From CAYWNA01 sp964459305 (lineage in GTDB: Bacteria > Planctomycetota > Planctomycetia > Pirellulales > Pirellulaceae): DNA of 16,918 nucleotides. Every line of letters starts with the position of its first letter. The stretch's first letter is position 1. Below the pieces are notes generated by a model. That model saw only the letters and a program-made list of their open reading frames with translations. It did not search any database and was not told the origin of the DNA. A program made the position numbers and the translations under genes. Of this stretch, positions 14,011 to 16,918 are shown one piece after another. The stretch is taken from NCBI GenBank assembly GCA_964459305.1, contig CAYWNA010000281.1, positions 1 through 16,918 on the forward strand, given 5' to 3'.

Positions 14011-16341
14011 TCAGACCCCTCGCCCGATACCGGCCAGCCAGACCAGCAGCGCGATGAAGACGAAACACACGCCGAAACAGACGACAACACCCAGTACGTC
14101 GGCCCAGGTTGGGATTTGAATCTCCAGATTGCTCCCGCGGAACAGCTTCTTGTGATCGAAACGAGAGGGATCTGCGTAGGATGCTCGTAACTCTTGACGA
14201 TCCTCCTCTGGGTCGGGCGACACGGGTGTCTTCATTTTGACGTAGTATCGATCGAGCGCCTGCTGGCTGTTTCGTGGCAGGATCAAGCTTAAGAGAATCA
14301 TCACGAGGAACGGCGTGATGAGCCGCGGTGGTAGACGGAGTGTCTCCAGCATCGCGTTGTCCATCTGAGTCAAATCCATCCCGACTGCTTGGTACACCAG
14401 GTAATCCAAGTTAAAGCGGCCGAATCCTTCTAGTTCTCCGCTTTGTCGCTGGACCACCGTGACCGTGTCTCCCTCCTCTCTGCGTTCAAGTTCTTCCATC
14501 TCCACTTTGCCTGCCGCTTTGACGCCCTCGTTCCAAAAGATGGCTTTGCCGCCTGTCCGAAACTCCTCCACGAACGGGGCACCGATGCGGATTGGCTGCG
14601 GACAGTCGCCCTGCTTGTCTCGTTCCGACCTGGCGGCGAGCAGTCGGCCGGTGGCGAGCTCAAGACGCTTGAACGTCTCGTCACTGGGCAGTTCGTCATC
14701 GACTTCCAGTGGTATCGCTGCTGCCTCGTTCGCCGACCGGTAGTCCTGCACAGCTCGTTCGTATTCCGCGGTCGTTTGCTCCCAGATCTTGATCTCGGCG
14801 TCGCGTTTTTCCTTGTCCGTCTCGGTCGCCAAACGGTTGACTTGCGTCGTCACAATGTTGTTGGTGATCGTGAATTCGGGGTTGCGGCACAATTGCGGTG
14901 CGACCACCGGAGCGAGAATCGGAATCGCAAAGAACACGGAGATGGAGAAGGCGATGGTCAACCATGCGGCCCACTTGTTCGCCGTGCGCCAGTACATTCC
15001 GATCCAGAACGGGGCCGCAAACAAAGTGCAGAATTCCAGGGCAATCTTGAACTGGCCAAACACATCCATCAGATACAGCGACACCAGTGCCGCGCCGGCA
15101 ATCACGAAAAGACTGGCGATTCGTCCTGCCAGCACGTACGTCTTCTCGCTCGCGTCCGGATCAATGTAGGCCGCGTAGATGTTTCGCACGACCAGGCCGG
15201 AGGTCATGATCATGTAGCAATCGGCCGACGACATCAGTGCGGCCAGTAAGCAGGCCAACATCAAACCCACCAACCCCAAGCCGATGGGGCCAAGAATGGT
15301 GCGAGTGGCAATGCCCCACGTGCGATCGGGATCCCGCATTACGTCCGGATTGTCGGCCATCAACGCCAGTAGAATAAGCCCCGTGAGCGCCCAGCCAATC
15401 GTACACAGCCGCTTCAAAAAGTTCCCCGTCACCATGCCCAGCCGAGCCGAGTTCTCCGTCTTGGCCGAACCGCCCGCGGTAGCGATGAAATGTGGTTGCA
15501 CCACAACACCGATCAGCGCCAACAGGGTCAGCGAGACGATGTAGTGCAGGGGGAACTCGCCGGATCGAGGTCCGCCGTAGATCTGGAAGTAGCTTTCCGG
15601 TACCTGTTTGTGAAGGATCCGGAACCCGTCCACGGCAACCTCCATGGATGATTCGCCGTGTTCCTCCTGGATGGTTTGCGTCTGTTCGTCACCGTGTTCG
15701 TGAGCCAGTTGAATCAACCCGTACGGCACCAGGATCACCGAGAGCACGATGATGCAGATCCCTTGAATCAGGTCCGTCCAGTAAGCGGCCCGCAATCCGC
15801 CAAGCACGCCATAGATGATCACCAGCAGCGCAATCCCCGGCACCAACACGTAGGCCAGGCCAACCGGCTCCTCCATGCCCCAGAGCTGAACCTGATCGAA
15901 ACCGACGATCGACTCGGCGACCTTGCTGATCGCCGTGAAGGCCGTCGACAGGTACATCATGTAATAGGCGAAGCCGAACAGCGTATATGCCGCGCCCAAC
16001 CCTTTGCTTTCGTAGCGTTCAACAAACCAATCGCCCAGCGTCACGTGTCGCATTCGTCGGTACCACACGCTGACGATCCAGTAAAACGGCGTCACGAAAA
16101 GAAACAGAAGCACGCTCCAAATGCCACTCAATCCACTCGTCCACGTGGTGCGACCCACCTGAATCGGATCGTTCGCCCCCGTTCCGGAACCGAAAGCGGC
16201 GAACGTCTGCAGCAACTTGCCAAACGACCGACCGCCCATGAAGAAGTCTTCTTGCCGTTTTACCAGACGCATGCACAGCAGGCCGATCACGACCATGCCG
16301 ACGAAGTAGGCAACCAGAACAGCGTAGTCCAGCGTTTGCAT
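14011..16341 (-). CDS. Sodium:solute symporter family protein with a large extra loop
   Basis: Secondary transporter of the SSF (PF00474) superfamily, moving an unidentified solute with Na+. The product has 776 residues from the ATG at 16341, chosen because AGGAG (top strand 16347-16351) lies 5 bases upstream; a GTG at 16359 is less likely. The N-terminal half shows the family pattern: a first membrane helix at about 3-25, then DFFMGGRSFG, FGSGTGANDPIQVGRTTW, WFVERYESKGLG, and later YGVLGGLRAAYWTDLIQG and LLAALMSSADCYMIMTSGLVVRNIY, which are typical SSF segments. After the helix ending near residue 478, a hydrophilic segment of about 180 residues follows, including a charged, probably coiled-coil stretch (TDKEKRDAEIKIWEQ onward). 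The membrane part then resumes at about 665 (LITPFLVMILLSLILP), with a last helix near the C-terminus. Typical SSF proteins have about 450-600 residues. Confidence 0.9.
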   Translation of the reverse strand: MQTLDYAVLVAYFVGMVVIGLLCMRLVKRQEDFFMGGRSFGKLLQTFAAFGSGTGANDPIQVGRTTWTSGLSGIWSVLLFLFVTPFYWIVSVWYRRMRHVTLGDWFVERYESKGLGAAYTLFGFAYYMMYLSTAFTAISKVAESIVGFDQVQLWGMEEPVGLAYVLVPGIALLVIIYGVLGGLRAAYWTDLIQGICIIVLSVILVPYGLIQLAHEHGDEQTQTIQEEHGESSMEVAVDGFRILHKQVPESYFQIYGGPRSGEFPLHYIVSLTLLALIGVVVQPHFIATAGGSAKTENSARLGMVTGNFLKRLCTIGWALTGLILLALMADNPDVMRDPDRTWGIATRTILGPIGLGLVGLMLACLLAALMSSADCYMIMTSGLVVRNIYAAYIDPDASEKTYVLAGRIASLFVIAGAALVSLYLMDVFGQFKIALEFCTLFAAPFWIGMYWRTANKWAAWLTIAFSISVFFAIPILAPVVAPQLCRNPEFTITNNIVTTQVNRLATETDKEKRDAEIKIWEQTTAEYERAVQDYRSANEAAAIPLEVDDELPSDETFKRLELATGRLLAARSERDKQGDCPQPIRIGAPFVEEFRTGGKAIFWNEGVKAAGKVEMEELERREEGDTVTVVQRQSGELEGFGRFNLDYLVYQAVGMDLTQMDNAMLETLRLPPRLITPFLVMILLSLILPRNSQQALDRYYVKMKTPVSPDPEEDRQELRASYADPSRFDHKKLFRGSNLEIQIPTWADVLGVVVCFGVCFVFIALLVWLAGIGRGV

Positions 16342-16351
16342 TGGGACTCCT

Positions 16352-16436
16352 TTTTCCACCGCTGCGATTCAGACGGAACCCGACCCCTAGCCCGCGCTAC
16401 CAAATGAGCTTACGTCTGAATCGCAGTTTTCCACCG
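16352..16436. mobile_element. MITE-like element: 65 bp with perfect 14-bp terminal inverted repeats and 10-bp target duplication
   Basis: CTGCGATTCAGACG at 16362-16375 and its exact reverse complement at 16413-16426 bound a 65-bp element. The sequence TTTTCCACCG occurs directly on both sides, at 16352-16361 and 16427-16436, in the same orientation. Direct flanks around inverted ends are the signature of transposition. The 37-base centre holds a further small palindrome at 16388-16399 (TAGC and GCTA around CCGC). No coding capacity. It sits immediately upstream of the symporter's AGGAG, in the probable leader of that gene, where its hairpin could affect translation or transcription. Confidence 0.8.
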
Positions 16437-16464
16437 GGGCAACATTGCTTTCGATCAACCGACT

Positions 16465-16492
16465 ATTTTAGAGGACGGTTTTGCCCATGCAA
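16465..16492 (-). promoter_or_regulatory. Candidate promoter for the symporter gene
   Basis: Read on the minus strand, TTGCAT (16487-16492) is followed after 16 bases by TAAAAT (16465-16470; 5 of 6 to the -10 consensus). The -35 match is poor (3 of 6). Transcripts from here would include the MITE-like hairpin in a leader of roughly 115 bases. Confidence 0.3.
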
Positions 16493-16529
16493 CAAGAATC
16501 GAGGAGCATTACAGACGAGGACACGTGAC

Positions 16530-16667
16530 ATGAAACGTGCGCTAATCGCTCTGCCGGTGGTCGCGAGCTTGCTCTCTGTGGCCACTGCCCGGAACGAGGA
16601 TGGGCTGAGCGTTGGGAAGGGCACCTTGCCGTCAACCCGGGACACAAATGCGTTCACTGGGCGCTAG
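16530..16667 (+). CDS. Small exported peptide (45 residues)
   Basis: The ATG at 16530 is preceded by a GAGG about 9 bases upstream. The product starts MKRALIALPVV and has a textbook short signal sequence: two basic residues, a hydrophobic core and a likely cleavage site after VATA (residue 20), leaving a polar 25-residue peptide ending TNAFTGR. It is transcribed divergently from the symporter. Its stop TAG (16665-16667) overlaps the stop of the opposite-strand gene within the palindrome CTAG. It may be a genuine small secreted peptide or the surviving 5' end of a longer gene; no family is recognised. Confidence 0.5.
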   Translation: MKRALIALPVVASLLSVATARNEDGLSVGKGTLPSTRDTNAFTGR

Positions 16668-16918
16668 AGGCCGACCTGGATCGCAATGCCGCATAGCATG
16701 ATCGTTCCACCGGCGATGGCGTGGGAAAAGCGGCCAAGCCACGGGAACGAGACCTTCGACAACCCAAGATAAGCGGCGGTCACAATGCTCAGCATCGTGC
16801 TCAATGTGGCGACCGCGAAGACGGCTGCGACTGCCACAACACCCCACAGACTCAGATTGGCGGCCGGGTAACCGGTCACCGGTCGGTGTTTTGATGTTTT
16901 GGCTTGTGTGGACAAGAA
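16664..16918 (-). CDS. C-terminal part of a polytopic membrane protein (TauE/UreH/NicO-like), runs off the window
   Basis: The frame is open to the window edge and ends at the stop at 16664-16666, giving about 84 residues of the C-terminus. A TTG at 16915 is only an incidental in-frame start. Two hydrophobic helices are visible: WGVVAVAAVFAVATLSTML and, after a short loop with RFSHAIAGG, a last helix ending CGIAIQVGL. The closing pattern of F/Y-S/T-HA-xAG followed by a helix and a GL end resembles C-termini of the UreH/TauE-SafE or nickel/cobalt exporter type, from memory. Substrate unknown. Confidence 0.65.
   Translation of the reverse strand, partial: FLSTQAKTSKHRPVTGYPAANLSLWGVVAVAAVFAVATLSTMLSIVTAAYLGLSKVSFPWLGRFSHAIAGGTIMLCGIAIQVGL

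Noticed and set aside
14443..15249. 268-codon plus-strand frame
   Set aside because: Antisense to the symporter; Arg/His-rich product with no domain.
1..16918. CRISPR array, tRNA or rRNA genes
   Set aside because: No regularly spaced direct repeats with unique spacers and no recognisable cloverleaf or rRNA sequence found by eye.

Overview
The window looks like a chromosomal segment from a planctomycete, probably of the Pirellula/Rhodopirellula type. Four things point that way: a two-domain 3-keto-disaccharide hydrolase (DUF1080) lipoprotein, a large secreted protein with duplicated Ig-like modules, a type-2 isoleucyl-tRNA synthetase with lineage-like oddities, and loose operons with many gene-strand switches. 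The assignment rests on protein style, not on a search. I see no rRNA, tRNA, CRISPR array or phage genes.

Layout. Positions 232-2025 (+) encode a secreted Ig-like protein, which meets end to end (2 bp between stops) a TPR plus beta-barrel outer-membrane-type protein at 2028-3662 (-). Upstream on the minus strand lie a frame resembling only the C-terminal part of a GH39-like glycoside hydrolase (3809-4627), an ABC-2 permease (4691-5470), a 413-bp gap holding a possible 31-residue exported peptide on the other strand, and a second ABC-2 permease of a different family (5884-6738). No ATPase gene accompanies either permease. From a divergent 151-bp intergenic region the plus strand then reads DUF1080 lipoprotein (6890-8176), proC (8181-8993), a short repeat element, a small cysteine-containing protein (9109-9342), the EF-P paralogue EfpL/YeiP (9373-9936), an extremely acidic protein (10025-10438) and ileS (10435-13896). 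The acidic gene and ileS share a GTGA stop/start overlap. A sodium:solute symporter with an unusual roughly 180-residue insertion (14011-16341, -) converges on ileS. The right end holds a 45-residue exported peptide gene and the 3' end of a polytopic membrane protein whose stop codons overlap.

The translation cluster is the most coherent unit: EfpL relieves ribosome stalling and IleRS charges tRNA-Ile. The acidic ORF between them has its own sigma70-like promoter and is translationally coupled to ileS.

The most interesting structure is outside the genes. (1) Two intergenic inverted pairs (9021-9074 and 13933-14002) are built from four related arms. Each arm is a GTAG-type tetranucleotide followed by a hairpin with a GCCA loop whose stem positions covary, which is the architecture of REP/BIME elements. 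The first pair is bracketed by a 16-bp near-perfect direct repeat covering the proC stop codon. (2) A 65-bp element with perfect 14-bp terminal inverted repeats and a perfect 10-bp flanking duplication sits just upstream of the symporter ribosome-binding site, a clean MITE-like insertion. (3) The acidic ORF-ileS coupling is a candidate for nascent-chain-based control.
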